Source: Desulfobacula sp.
Lineage (GTDB): Bacteria; Desulfobacterota; Desulfobacteria; Desulfobacterales; Desulfobacteraceae
NCBI RefSeq assembly: GCF_014237455.1
Contig: NZ_JABZFL010000030.1
Span: 62,001-126,000, forward strand
DNA length: 64,000 nucleotides
Direction: 5' to 3'
In this document: one piece after another, positions 9,515-19,733 of the stretch
How the letters are laid out: every line of letters begins with the position of its first letter
How positions within the stretch are numbered: position 1 is the first letter of the stretch
Position numbers and translations under genes: made by a program
Notes under the pieces: generated by a model
What the model was told of the DNA's origin: nothing
Database searches by the model: none
What the model saw: the letters and a program-made list of their open reading frames with translations, nothing else

Positions 9515-10158
9515 TTATAGAGTTCCTTTGTTCTAATAATTTTTTCGACATTTTCAGGCACAAGATCCTTTATGGATTCGTTATTTTTTATCCGTGCCCG
9601 GATCATGGTGGATGAAATATCTATTTTGGGGACCTTGCAAATTATTATTTTCTGTTTCTTTTTATGGGAAAAAGTATTGTTCTGTCCATTAAAAATGTAC
9701 CCCTTTGATATGTTTTCGTCAATAAAAGAGGCAATGGCATTATTGTTTTCCCAATGTCCTCTCAACATGATGATAATACGGACAGCCTCAAATATTTGAT
9801 CTTTATGTTTCCAGGTTTTAATATCTAAAAATGCATCAGATCCCATTAAAAGAAAAAAATGGGTCTGTTCGCCATATTCTTTTTTAAATTCATTGATGGT
9901 GTCAATGGTAAAGGAAGGGCCTTTTCTTATTAATTCTTTGTCTGATACCAGAAAATTCTTATGATTTTTCAAACTTACTTTTACCATTTCAAACCTGTCT
10001 TTGGCTGGGGCAAGATTGATATGGGGTTTGTGGGGCGGTGTTGCAGAAGGAATTAAAAATATTTTTCCCAACCCACATTTTTTTTTGACATGCTGAATAA
10101 TACTAATGTGGCCATTGTGAAAAGGATTAAAAGTTCCGCCAAAAAGTCCGGCATTCAT
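9511..10158 (-). CDS. nadD: Nicotinate-nucleotide adenylyltransferase
   Basis: GLFGGTFNPFHNGH nucleotidyltransferase motif, DISSTMIR. Confidence 0.95.
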   Translation of the reverse strand: MNAGLFGGTFNPFHNGHISIIQHVKKKCGLGKIFLIPSATPPHKPHINLAPAKDRFEMVKVSLKNHKNFLVSDKELIRKGPSFTIDTINEFKKEYGEQTHFFLLMGSDAFLDIKTWKHKDQIFEAVRIIIMLRGHWENNNAIASFIDENISKGYIFNGQNNTFSHKKKQKIIICKVPKIDISSTMIRARIKNNESIKDLVPENVEKIIRTKELYK

Positions 10159-11156
10159 TTTTTACTCTTTTTAAGCTCAGAAGATAAAAGTTTAATGAGT
10201 TCTTTTACCCCTTTACCCGTTGCTGCTGAAAGAGTCAACACCCGGATGTTTTTTAAAGCGTTTTTAAATGCTTCAACCTTTTCTTGCGTGTCCGGCAAGT
10301 CAATCTTGTTAAGTGCGACAATCTGAGTTTTTTTTGCCAGTGTTTGACTGTATTTGGCCAACTCATTGTTTATCAGGTTAAAAGAGCTGAGAGGGGATGC
10401 AGGATCTATCTGGAAAGAATCAATCAGATGAACCAGGATTCCGGTTCTTTCAATATGTTTTAAAAAACTGATGCCCAGTCCGGTTCCTTCATGGGCACCC
10501 TCAATCAAGCCCGGGATATCTGCCACTGCAAAGGGTTCTCCAAAAGGCGGGTCTACCATCCCAAGGATAGGGGTCAGTGTTGTAAAAGGATAATCAGCTA
10601 TTTTGGGTCGGGCCGCAGATATGCTGCTGATAAGTGTTGATTTTCCTGCGTTGGGCAAACCAACAAGTCCGACATCGGCAAGAAGCTTTAATTCCAGCTT
10701 AAGTTTCAGTTCAATCCCGGGAATCCCGGGTTGAGAGTGCCTGGGCGACCGGTTGGTAGAGCTTGCAAACCGTTTATTGCCCCGTCCGCCCATGCCGCCA
10801 TGGGCAAGAATATATTCATCCTCAGTGTCGGTCAGGTCGATAATGATTTCGTTGGTGTCTTCGTTGGTAACAATGGTTCCCGGGGGAAGGGCGATGGTGC
10901 AGTTTGAGCCGTTCTTGCCATGTTTTTGTTTTCCCTGGCCGGGCTGGCCGTTTTTGGCCTTGAGCAATTTCTGCCGGCGATAATCAAAGAGTGTTCGTTT
11001 GCTCCGATCGATTTTCAGTATAACATTGCCACCGTCGCCACCGTCGCCACCATCAGGTCCTCCTCTTTCAATGTAACGTTCCCGCCGGAAGCTTGTGCAT
11101 CCACGGCCGCCGTCACCGGACTTGACAGTGATAATTGCTTCATCTACAAATTTCAC
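10155..11156 (-). CDS. obg: GTPase Obg/CgtA
   Basis: Gly-rich N-terminus, [28 protein letters not shown]. Confidence 0.97.
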   Translation of the reverse strand: MKFVDEAIITVKSGDGGRGCTSFRRERYIERGGPDGGDGGDGGNVILKIDRSKRTLFDYRRQKLLKAKNGQPGQGKQKHGKNGSNCTIALPPGTIVTNEDTNEIIIDLTDTEDEYILAHGGMGGRGNKRFASSTNRSPRHSQPGIPGIELKLKLELKLLADVGLVGLPNAGKSTLISSISAARPKIADYPFTTLTPILGMVDPPFGEPFAVADIPGLIEGAHEGTGLGISFLKHIERTGILVHLIDSFQIDPASPLSSFNLINNELAKYSQTLAKKTQIVALNKIDLPDTQEKVEAFKNALKNIRVLTLSAATGKGVKELIKLLSSELKKSKK

Positions 11157-11407
11157 GTTTCATAAACGCTGACTTTTTTTCTGTTGCGGCCTTTTCTTTC
11201 ATAGGTGACAACACCGTCAATTTTGGCAAAAAGGGTATAGTCCTTGCCCAAGCCCACATTGTTGCCGGGATGGATTTTGGTGCCAACCTGTCTTACAAGA
11301 ATATTTCCTGCAAGAACGTTTTCTCCACCAAATTTTTTAACGCCGCGCCGCTGCGCATTAGAGTCGCGACCGTTTTTTGTACTGCCGGCTGCTTTTTTAT
11401 GTGACAT
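11153..11407 (-). CDS. rpmA: 50S ribosomal protein L27
   Basis: [29 protein letters not shown]. Confidence 0.98.
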   Translation of the reverse strand: MSHKKAAGSTKNGRDSNAQRRGVKKFGGENVLAGNILVRQVGTKIHPGNNVGLGKDYTLFAKIDGVVTYERKGRNRKKVSVYET

Positions 11408-11425
11408 TAGATTTCTCCTTAATAT

Positions 11426-11737
11426 CTAAACCGCAATGGATTCTATTTTAATTTCAGTATAATGCTGTCTGTGGCCTTTCATTTTCCTATAGCCTTTACG
11501 ACGTTTATACTTGAAGACTAATTGTTTTTTACCCTTTCCCTGCTCAAGAATGTGTGCTTTAACTGAAGCGTTTTCAACTTTCGGGTTTCCAAGGGTGATG
11601 GCTTCACCATCTGAATACATGAGGATGTCATCAAATTCAATCTGAGAACCTTCGGTACCTTCAAGCTTTTCAACTTTCAGGATCTGTTCTTCATGAACCT
11701 TGTATTGTTTTCCTCCGGTTCTGATAACTGCGTACAT
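11426..11737 (-). CDS. rplU: 50S ribosomal protein L21
   Basis: MYAVIRTGGKQYKV...KYKRRKGYRKMKGHRQHYTEIKI. Confidence 0.98.
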   Translation of the reverse strand: MYAVIRTGGKQYKVHEEQILKVEKLEGTEGSQIEFDDILMYSDGEAITLGNPKVENASVKAHILEQGKGKKQLVFKYKRRKGYRKMKGHRQHYTEIKIESIAV

Positions 11738-11838
11738 TTTTAAACTCTCCTTATTATCTCAATACTTTTTGCATTTTTAAAAAACTCTTAATGCTATACT
11801 TATTCCATGGATTTGTCAAGATAAACATATTTGAAAAT

Positions 11839-13518
11839 TTAAAATGGTGAACGGTGAACAAAGATGTCGGCAGCAGGGTCGTATACTGACGGATGGGTTT
11901 TAATAAATTTCAGTATGGCGCCATCATTGGAGTTGTTCAGCAGACAGAAAACGTAACACCTGAAAATGTCAAAAGAATCAATATCAGGCTCGGTTAAAAG
12001 GTTTTCAGGGGGTCTATGAGCAACTAAGGTAGTGTCTGTATCGAAACCATTTTTTATTTCATCTTTTAAAAGAAACCGCATCATTTTTATTTTAATTGGA
12101 TTTTTTTGTACATAGGTAGATATGGAGCCAAGAAAAAAAGATACAGCAGACAGTTTTGACATCAGGCAGCCTGCTTTTTCACATAAATTCAGGTGAGTAT
12201 GTATCTTTTTTAAATAGAAGCCTTTATTTTTGTTTGACAGGTTTTTGAAAGCAGTCTTTGAAAGAAATTGTTTTTTTAAATGTTTCAGTACAACCGGTGT
12301 CATTTTTTTTCTTTGAAGTCGTGGCTTTTCTTCGAAAATGGAAAGATACTCTTTCAGGCTTCTCATTCCCGGTGGTGTCAATTCGTCTGACCCATTATCA
12401 AGGATGATGGATTCTATTTGCACATCCAGTAAGCGATCTAAGTGATATCGGTTTTTATTCAGGCCATACCCTTCAAGGGGTTTGAAATAATCCACAAGCA
12501 GAGCGTTGCGGCCGGTTTTTTTTACCGGGAAAAAGTTTGTCTCTGATGTAACTCGGATTTTTTTATGTCCAAAAGGATATAATGCACTGGTAAAAGAGGG
12601 AATAATGATAAAAGCGCCGTCGGGTGTTATTTCCGTGCCATACCCGTCGGTTATTGATGGCTTGATGGAAACAAAGTCCTCATCAAGTCCTGCAGGAATT
12701 AATAGTTCGTCCAGATCATGCTGCTTGCTGATGGGGTTCCCAAGTTCCCGTTCGATTTTTTTGATGCGGGCTTTATTTTTCGAAGTGATGCTGACAGAAA
12801 GGTTTGAGTTCATTTTTAAGAGCTTTTCTAACAAACGTTCTTTTCCTTTGGGAACCTTTGTTAGAATGCTGTATTCAAGTGGTCTTTTTTTTAAATATGA
12901 AAGGATGTCGGATATGGTTTTTTTATCCTCTGTCCAGTCCAGGGGATCGGAAGCACCATAAAGGGAGATGCCATCATTTTGTTGCTGTTCCATATGGTTT
13001 AGAATTTTCAGGATGGCTTTATAGGAAAAATGCGACCTTACCTTGGGCAAAGCCCATTCATTGCACCGTCTGCAAAAATTACTACACCCACAGCTCAATT
13101 GAAATGTCATGGCTGTTTTAAACAACAGATCTTTCCGGCAATTGTCCAAACCAATTTTTATTTCCCATGTCCGGAAATCCACATGAGGGATAGAGCCAGA
13201 TGATTGTTTAATAGTATCTAAAATAAGGGTTTTCAGACGGTTATGGTATCCCTTGAATTTTGGGGTGCAGTTCTTCAGAGCGGGCTTGAATTTTTTAATA
13301 ATGGTTTGTATCTGGTTTAACAGTTTTTCCGTATTTTCATTGAATTCTGAATTGGCTTCAGTATATTTGAGAATATCATAGTAAATCTGTTCGGCAGCTT
13401 TATAATTATTATCATACACTGCAACTAAGAGTTGGTTCTTTTTTTGTTCTAAAAAAGAACCATTGGTTTGTAGGGTGTAAGTTTTTTGTTGTTCTGTCAT
13501 TGAAGAAGAAATTATCAT
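11839..13518 (-). CDS. Atypical radical SAM-like protein
   Basis: 559 aa; CSNFCRRC (Cx3Cx2C) at mid-protein following LSCG, then GISLYGASDPLDW. Confidence 0.65.
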   Translation of the reverse strand: MIISSSMTEQQKTYTLQTNGSFLEQKKNQLLVAVYDNNYKAAEQIYYDILKYTEANSEFNENTEKLLNQIQTIIKKFKPALKNCTPKFKGYHNRLKTLILDTIKQSSGSIPHVDFRTWEIKIGLDNCRKDLLFKTAMTFQLSCGCSNFCRRCNEWALPKVRSHFSYKAILKILNHMEQQQNDGISLYGASDPLDWTEDKKTISDILSYLKKRPLEYSILTKVPKGKERLLEKLLKMNSNLSVSITSKNKARIKKIERELGNPISKQHDLDELLIPAGLDEDFVSIKPSITDGYGTEITPDGAFIIIPSFTSALYPFGHKKIRVTSETNFFPVKKTGRNALLVDYFKPLEGYGLNKNRYHLDRLLDVQIESIILDNGSDELTPPGMRSLKEYLSIFEEKPRLQRKKMTPVVLKHLKKQFLSKTAFKNLSNKNKGFYLKKIHTHLNLCEKAGCLMSKLSAVSFFLGSISTYVQKNPIKIKMMRFLLKDEIKNGFDTDTTLVAHRPPENLLTEPDIDSFDIFRCYVFCLLNNSNDGAILKFIKTHPSVYDPAADIFVHRSPF

Positions 13519-13574
13519 TCTTTGATAAGGAGTTCAATCATTTGATGAATCACAGTCGGTCACTGAATAAAAAA

Positions 13575-13606
13575 CAGGGGGGTTTCATTTAAAAAGAACC
13601 CCCCTG
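13575..13606 (-). terminator. Intrinsic terminator downstream of dsrP
   Basis: 10-bp arms caggggggtt / aacccccctg, 12-nt loop; minus strand continues into TTTTTTA. Confidence 0.8.
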
Positions 13607-13641
13607 AATAAAAGATCAATATTTCTATTTACGGTTATAAA

Positions 13642-14799
13642 CTATCCGCGAACCTCTTCTTTAACTTGCGTTGCAAGTTTGTAAAGAATGGTCAAAACCA
13701 GGAAACCCGTGGCATAAACCGCCAGTGTAATCGTGATTTCCGGTCCTGTTGGAGCATACTCTGTTACATGATGCAAGGGTGACGGTACAAACCCGCCTGA
13801 GATCATACCCAGGCCCTTATCTATCCATGCCCCGATGACAATCATGGCACAGGTGACCGGCAACAGGGTTTTATTGTTCCTCAATTGTGGAATCAGCAGA
13901 AAAACGGCGCCTGTTCCCATGAGTGTCAGACTGGTCCACATCCAGGGGACAAGTTGAGTGTATCCGTGATATCCAAACAAGAGATACTGGATATGCGCCT
14001 TATGGCCTGGAATATTGGAATAGTAGACAACAAAGACCTCACACAAAAAGAAGAACAAGTTGGCAATAATGGCATAACAGACGATTTTTGACAATGTCTG
14101 CATGGCATCCCAGCCCGGATCAAATTTGGTGAATTTTTTGATAATATAACAGAGAATGATCAAAAAGGCCGGTCCGGCAGCAAATGCCGATGCCAGAAAC
14201 CTGGGAGCTAAAATGGCTGTCAGCCAGAATCCGCGTCCCGGAAGGCCGCAGTAAAGATAGGCTGTGACCGTATGAATACCAATGGCAAAGGGAATGGAAA
14301 GATAGACCAGGGGTTTTGTCCACCATACCGGTTCCACCTGATTTCTTTCCGCTTCCAGCACCTTCCATCCCACAACAATGTTTAAAAACAGATAACCGTT
14401 GAGTACCAGCATATCATAGAATAATATTGATTTAGGTGACGGATATAATAATACGTTTAGCATACGGATGGGCTGTCCTAAATCCACAACAATGAAGAGA
14501 AGACACATGATCAGCGCACCCACGGCCAAAAATTCGCCTAAAATGGTAATCCTGTGAAATTTTTCATAATCATGGAGATAAAAGGGGATGACAACCATGA
14601 CACCTCCTGCGGCAACCCCCACAAGATAGGTAAAGTTTGCAATATAAAAGCCCCAGGATACATCCCGGCTCATGCCGGTGATCATAAGGCCATTTGTGAA
14701 CTGATCAATATAAACGATCGCTCCTGCTCCTATTACAGCGAGCAGAAAGACTATCCATAACCAGTAATTCTTACTTCCTTTAATAGCTATTTCAAGCAT
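13642..14799 (-). CDS. dsrP: DsrP, NrfD-like integral membrane subunit of the Dsr complex
   Basis: NrfD-like polytopic protein in the order dsrMKJOP. Confidence 0.92.
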   Translation of the reverse strand: MLEIAIKGSKNYWLWIVFLLAVIGAGAIVYIDQFTNGLMITGMSRDVSWGFYIANFTYLVGVAAGGVMVVIPFYLHDYEKFHRITILGEFLAVGALIMCLLFIVVDLGQPIRMLNVLLYPSPKSILFYDMLVLNGYLFLNIVVGWKVLEAERNQVEPVWWTKPLVYLSIPFAIGIHTVTAYLYCGLPGRGFWLTAILAPRFLASAFAAGPAFLIILCYIIKKFTKFDPGWDAMQTLSKIVCYAIIANLFFFLCEVFVVYYSNIPGHKAHIQYLLFGYHGYTQLVPWMWTSLTLMGTGAVFLLIPQLRNNKTLLPVTCAMIVIGAWIDKGLGMISGGFVPSPLHHVTEYAPTGPEITITLAVYATGFLVLTILYKLATQVKEEVRG

Positions 14800-14808
14800 A
14801 CTCGCTCC

Positions 14809-15633
14809 TTACATGATATAGTAAACAGAGGGTTCAGTACCCAGAGACTGTTTACGTCTGATTGTATAATGTTCATTCAAAAGCACCCGGATCTCGGATT
14901 CAGGATCTTCAAGATCCCCCACCACTATTGCACCTTCCGATGCTTCCACGCAATGGGGTTGTTCTCCTTTAGTCAGCCGTTCAGCACAAAGATTGCATTT
15001 TTCCACAACCCCTTTGGACCGGGTGGGGAATTTTAGATCAGTCTCTTCGATAAACGGTCTTGGATCTCTGAAATTAAAACTTCTTGATCCATAGGGACAG
15101 GCTGCCATACAGAACCTACAGCCGATACAGCGGTGGAAATCCATCAATACGATACCGTCTTCCCGCTTGAACGTCGCTCCTGTTGGACAGGCTTTAACAC
15201 AGGGTGCGTTTTTGCAATGGTTACAGGTCACGAGAAAGGGAAGATCATGGAATCTCTCTGCCAGGAATTCATCTTCCTTGTCAGGGAATGCATAGTGAAA
15301 TCCTTCTTCCCAGATCCATTTGACTTCCTGTTTATGATTGACAGGTCTTGTATTGGGGTATTTTTCCTCATCCACTTCAAAGTTGAAGTCGGGTACATTA
15401 TGGGCTTTATGACAGGCCGTAACAATATTTTCAGCCACTTCATCCGTAATTTTGTTGGTATCAATCACCATGCCCCAGCGATGGGCTAAAAGTGCTCCCT
15501 CATTTGGGCTTTTCACCGCATGGGCTGTACCGTGAGAATCAGATGAAGCAAAGTGAATTGCCGGAAAAGCGCCCAACCCAATGGCAGCAATACCTGCTAC
15601 TTTAAGAAAGCTTCTTTTGCTTTTTTTCATCAT
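14809..15633 (-). CDS. dsrO: DsrO, periplasmic ferredoxin-like subunit
   Basis: Tat-like N-terminus KSKRSFLKVAG, 4Fe-4S clusters CNHCKNAPCVKACPTGA, CIGCRFCMAACPYGSR. Confidence 0.93.
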   Translation of the reverse strand: MMKKSKRSFLKVAGIAAIGLGAFPAIHFASSDSHGTAHAVKSPNEGALLAHRWGMVIDTNKITDEVAENIVTACHKAHNVPDFNFEVDEEKYPNTRPVNHKQEVKWIWEEGFHYAFPDKEDEFLAERFHDLPFLVTCNHCKNAPCVKACPTGATFKREDGIVLMDFHRCIGCRFCMAACPYGSRSFNFRDPRPFIEETDLKFPTRSKGVVEKCNLCAERLTKGEQPHCVEASEGAIVVGDLEDPESEIRVLLNEHYTIRRKQSLGTEPSVYYIM

Positions 15634-16025
15634 TTAATCTCCTTGGGGTTTGTGTGACATTCCCAGCAATAGGGATCAACCGAAGCATACGTATGACACG
15701 AGTCACAAAATTTCGCCTTGTCTTCATGGCAGCCCAGACAGGAATTTTCGCCTGTTGAAAGGCTCATATTAAATGAATGGCCGTTTGCAGATTTGTACTG
15801 CCTGTCGGCATCCCTTACCACTGCATCTCTCCATTCATCCAGAAGAGACATGTGATTGGCTCTCATTTCATATTTATCCAGCACGCATTTTTTTTCAGTT
15901 TTGGATTTGCCCAAAAGTTCTGCCTCAGGCATTGCCTGGGTAGTTGTAACAATATTAAACCAGAACGGTGAGAGTACGGCCAGGACAAAAACTACAAGTC
16001 CTGTGATGATGTAATTTTTATTCAT
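15630..16025 (-). CDS. dsrJ: DsrJ, triheme cytochrome c
   Basis: Three CxxCH motifs: CLGCH, CDSCH, CWECH; N-terminal membrane anchor. Confidence 0.94.
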   Translation of the reverse strand: MNKNYIITGLVVFVLAVLSPFWFNIVTTTQAMPEAELLGKSKTEKKCVLDKYEMRANHMSLLDEWRDAVVRDADRQYKSANGHSFNMSLSTGENSCLGCHEDKAKFCDSCHTYASVDPYCWECHTNPKEIK

Positions 16026-17691
16026 CTTCTTCCTCCTCTACGCCGGGTAAGGGTTCAAACCTCAAGTCTTCTGTCCGTTTCTTTTCGCCCGGCAGGATCA
16101 ATGCATTTCCTACCAGTTCATGGATTCCATACACTTCCACTTCCGGCACCCAGTATTCACAAAGAGTCGGGAGGGCGGCTCTGTCAATTGCACAGATAGT
16201 CCCTAAGGTGTTAACACCGAATTTTTCATGAACATATTTCACTGCATTGGCTCTTGGCAGTCCGCCGGCCATTCTCAGTTCAATATTTTCACCGGCATTC
16301 AAGCCAGCGCCTGAACCGCAGCAGAAGGTCAATTCCCGAATGGTGTTGGGCGGCATTTCATAAAAATGATCGCAACAGTTTTCGATAATATATCGGGGTT
16401 CATCTAAGAGTCCCATTCCCCTTGCCGGGTTGCAGGAATCATGGAAGGTCATGATACGGTTTGAATTTCGGCTTTTATCCAGCTCCAGTTTCCCGTGTTT
16501 GATCAGGTCAGCTGTGAACTCTGTGATATGAACCATTTTTGTGGACTTGGAATTCTCAAATTTGGTTCCGGTAATGGGGTTAACCGGCTCTTCAAGGAAG
16601 TCGGCAGGGCCGTTCATGGTATCCATATACTGATTGATGACACGCCACATATGGCCGCATTCACCCCCCAGAATCCATTTTACGCCCAGGCGTTTGGCTT
16701 CTGCAAACATCTTGGCATTCAATCGTTTCATGGTCTCATGAGAGGTAAAGAAACCAAAATTCCCGCCTTCTGATGCATAGGTGCTCCAGGTCACATTCAG
16801 GTCATATTTATCTTTGAGATATTTGAACAGGATCATGTACCCCTCACAGGTATATGTTCCGGGATCTGCAAATACGTCCCCGGAAGGGGTGATGAAAAGG
16901 ATGTCAGCCCCTTTTATATTCATCTGGGGTTCAACATTGACACCTGTTACCTCTTCAATATCTTCCACAAAGAAATCAATCATATCTTTAAAGGCATGGG
17001 GCTGGATGCCCAGATGGTTTCCTGTTTGAAAACAGTTTGAAACAGGAGTGGCAATCCAGTCAATATTCAGACCGATAAGGTTTAAAAGTTCCCGGCCCAT
17101 AATCGTAATTTCTGCCGTATCAATTCCATAGGGACAGAAGACCGAGCAGCGTCTGCATTCTGTACACTGGAATAAGTAGTACCACCATTCCTTGAGCACA
17201 TCCAGAGTCAATGGTCTTGCACCATTGAGTTTTTGGCCACCGGGAATTTTTTGCAGGATTTTTCCCGCAGTTGTAAAATCGTTTCTGTATACGGATCGTA
17301 AAAGCTCGGCTCTTAAGACAGGCATGTTTTTGGGGTCACCCGTTCCAAGGAAAAAATGACACTTGTCTGCACATGCGCCGCAGCGGACACAGATATCCAT
17401 GAATACTTTGAATGTTCGAAATTTTTCCAGGCGGTCCTTGATTCCCTGGTGAAGAATTTCCTGCCAGTTATCCGGCAGTTTCCAGTCATCTTCAAGGGGG
17501 TTCCAGGGCCTGGCATTGGGCAGGCTTAATGTCTCTACACTTTCAGCCTTTGCCGCATAACAATACATTCCTGGTCTGATCTGGACCGAAGTATCCATCC
17601 AACTGGCCGGCTCCGATTTTGACCCTGATTCAGACCTGGGGCCATAGTCTATTTTATCTAATAATTCATCCGGTTTTATTTCGTCAGACAT
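16018..17691 (-). CDS. dsrK: DsrK, HdrD-like iron-sulfur subunit
   Basis: CVRCGACADKCHF, CTECRRCSVFCPYGID, FCCGSGAG (CCG domain). Confidence 0.95.
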   Translation of the reverse strand: MSDEIKPDELLDKIDYGPRSESGSKSEPASWMDTSVQIRPGMYCYAAKAESVETLSLPNARPWNPLEDDWKLPDNWQEILHQGIKDRLEKFRTFKVFMDICVRCGACADKCHFFLGTGDPKNMPVLRAELLRSVYRNDFTTAGKILQKIPGGQKLNGARPLTLDVLKEWWYYLFQCTECRRCSVFCPYGIDTAEITIMGRELLNLIGLNIDWIATPVSNCFQTGNHLGIQPHAFKDMIDFFVEDIEEVTGVNVEPQMNIKGADILFITPSGDVFADPGTYTCEGYMILFKYLKDKYDLNVTWSTYASEGGNFGFFTSHETMKRLNAKMFAEAKRLGVKWILGGECGHMWRVINQYMDTMNGPADFLEEPVNPITGTKFENSKSTKMVHITEFTADLIKHGKLELDKSRNSNRIMTFHDSCNPARGMGLLDEPRYIIENCCDHFYEMPPNTIRELTFCCGSGAGLNAGENIELRMAGGLPRANAVKYVHEKFGVNTLGTICAIDRAALPTLCEYWVPEVEVYGIHELVGNALILPGEKKRTEDLRFEPLPGVEEEEDE

Positions 17692-17694
17692 TTA

Positions 17695-18714
17695 TTACTC
17701 CTTTTTATCCAATGGCTTATCCACCGGCAGGCCGGCTTCAACCATTTTTTCTCTGAAGTGATCCTCATACTGTGCATAGGTATGGGTTTCCACGTCATAG
17801 TTCCAGGGATTAATATGTCTTTTTGCACGGGTATTATTTGCCATATTCCTTGTGGGGCTTAAAAATATTCCGCCCATATGCATGAGTTTGCTGGCCGGGA
17901 AATATGCAAAAAGGATACTTACCAGAAAGAGATGGCCATAAAAAAGACCGCCAACACCTTCAGGAATTGTCGGGCTGAAGGTTGCAAGACCCATGGCAAG
18001 GGTTTTAATGCCGATAATGTCAACCTTTGTAAAATATCTCATGGCTAAACCGGTTGCTGCAATCCCGATAATAAGGAATAACGGGAAGTAATCAGCTGCC
18101 TGGGAGATGTAGGTAACCTTGGCATCAAAGATTCTTCTTGCAAGCAGGAATAGTGTTGCTGCAAGCAATACAACACCGGATAACATGATTCCGGGAAGTC
18201 CCAGCTGTACGATGCCATCAATATATTCTAAAAATTTGATACAGGAGGGTACAGGGGAGGTAAAAAATCTGAAATGCCTTAACAATGTTACCAAAAAGGC
18301 ATAATGAAAGGCAAGGGCGCCTAACCAGAGGAAAATTTCCCAGGAGTAGGATAGCCTGTTTGAAACATTTCTGTTGAACGCTGCTTTTGTGTTTCTGAAC
18401 AGAGACCTGAAAAGAAAAATTTCAAGAATCATGCGCACAAACACACCTGTTGAAGTATTAGGGTTGTCAATGGTATTCTGTTTTATCCATGGTAGAGATT
18501 TCTGTTGCCCGCAGGTTGTCGGAATTCTGAACGGGACAGCAGAAGATGCCCATCCCAGAACTTTGTATACAAAACCGGCAAGGAAGGCAATAATCGCTAC
18601 ATAGGGAAAAACAATTCCGAAGAACCACTGAAGCCCTGCTCCCTCAACACCTGTGTATGCTATTAAAAAAAGCAGAAAAACAGCTGTCAGGGGGATCAAG
18701 TACTTTTGATTCAT
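17695..18714 (-). CDS. dsrM: DsrM, NarI-like membrane cytochrome b subunit
   Basis: Polytopic His-containing protein (FHYAFLVTLLRHFRFF) heading the dsrMKJOP order. Confidence 0.94.
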   Translation of the reverse strand: MNQKYLIPLTAVFLLFLIAYTGVEGAGLQWFFGIVFPYVAIIAFLAGFVYKVLGWASSAVPFRIPTTCGQQKSLPWIKQNTIDNPNTSTGVFVRMILEIFLFRSLFRNTKAAFNRNVSNRLSYSWEIFLWLGALAFHYAFLVTLLRHFRFFTSPVPSCIKFLEYIDGIVQLGLPGIMLSGVVLLAATLFLLARRIFDAKVTYISQAADYFPLFLIIGIAATGLAMRYFTKVDIIGIKTLAMGLATFSPTIPEGVGGLFYGHLFLVSILFAYFPASKLMHMGGIFLSPTRNMANNTRAKRHINPWNYDVETHTYAQYEDHFREKMVEAGLPVDKPLDKKE

Positions 18715-18768
18715 ATTATAACCACCTCATTATTTTATGCGTGACAAACCTAAATTTTGTCATGCATG

Positions 18769-19284
18769 TTAAGATTTTTTCGAGCCAAGGAGATCCTCTT
18801 CCGTTAGCTCAGTTACTAAACCCGCCCTTTCAAAAGCCCTGTGAATGCGTCTTTTGCTCTCAGTTGCTTTTAAAAGGAATATTTCTTCTTTACATTTCAT
18901 AAGCTTGTTGAATGCCGCCAGCGCAATTTCATCGACAAGCTTGTCAAATTCTCTGATCAGGCTGTCATCAAGGATATCTTCGCCAATTTTCTTTAAAGAA
19001 AAAACAAAACTGACAGCCTCGGAAGCACAAAATGCCTGTACCGCCCTGATACGGATGATCGGATCAAGCGTCTTTTCAAGTATTTCCCGGTTGAAATCGC
19101 CTATAATAAGATTAAAAACGTCTTCAATGGTTTCATGGGTGACAGCACCGACAGGGTTGTCAAAGCGGTTGGAGTCTTTGCCCAGTACTTTTGCACTTTG
19201 TGCGGGATATGTATTAATTGTTGCCTGGAACCATTTTTTTATAAATAGCTTCTTATTTTTTGTAAGTATTTGTTTTAAATGCAT
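18769..19284 (-). CDS. RsbRD N-terminal-like domain protein upstream of dsrM
   Basis: 171 aa helical protein (KKWFQATINTYPAQSAKVL...), co-oriented and 54 bp upstream of dsrM. Confidence 0.7.
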   Translation of the reverse strand: MHLKQILTKNKKLFIKKWFQATINTYPAQSAKVLGKDSNRFDNPVGAVTHETIEDVFNLIIGDFNREILEKTLDPIIRIRAVQAFCASEAVSFVFSLKKIGEDILDDSLIREFDKLVDEIALAAFNKLMKCKEEIFLLKATESKRRIHRAFERAGLVTELTEEDLLGSKKS

Positions 19285-19340
19285 ATTTTTTTAAATAATA
19301 TATAAAAATTAAAATATTTTTCTATCATAATTGTTAGAAG

Positions 19341-19369
19341 GATATAAACTTCCTTTAATTGTATGTCAA
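19341..19369 (-). promoter_or_regulatory. Candidate sigma70-type promoter for the RsbRD_N-dsrMKJOP operon
   Basis: Minus strand TTGACA - 17 nt - TATATC, about 57 bp upstream of the ORF start. Confidence 0.65.
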
Positions 19370-19573
19370 GGGTTATTGCTCGGCAAACAGTAATCCATGA
19401 GCGTTCTTAAAACAAGTAATTGTAGGCCTCAGACAAAGACACCAGATTTTTTGTTGAACAAACGGAATTTTTCACTTAAAAGAGGGTGAAAGTGATAACT
19501 CAAAATTTTTTTAATCAATGGCTTGGAAGAAGAAAAGGATGATTATGAAAAAGTGCTTGCTTTTCACCATTAG

Positions 19574-19726
19574 TTTAATTTTCAGTTTGAAGACAGAATC
19601 GATTTCGGCACCCGGAAAGGGTTTTTTGATTTAAATTTTAGATATATGCACTACTCAAATGCCTCAATTAAAGGCCTGGATCATGGCATCGACATCTGGA
19701 TATTTACCACATCAATTCAGTTTTAA
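19574..19726 (+). pseudogene. C-terminal remnant of a PagL-type lipid A deacylase
   Basis: Open frame after TAG at 19571 reads FNFQFEDRIDFGTRKGFFDLNFRYMHYSNASIKGLDHGIDIWIFTTSIQF*, containing the PagL-like HYSNA...GID motif; no full-length ORF. Confidence 0.6.
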
Positions 19727-19733
19727 AAAAGTG

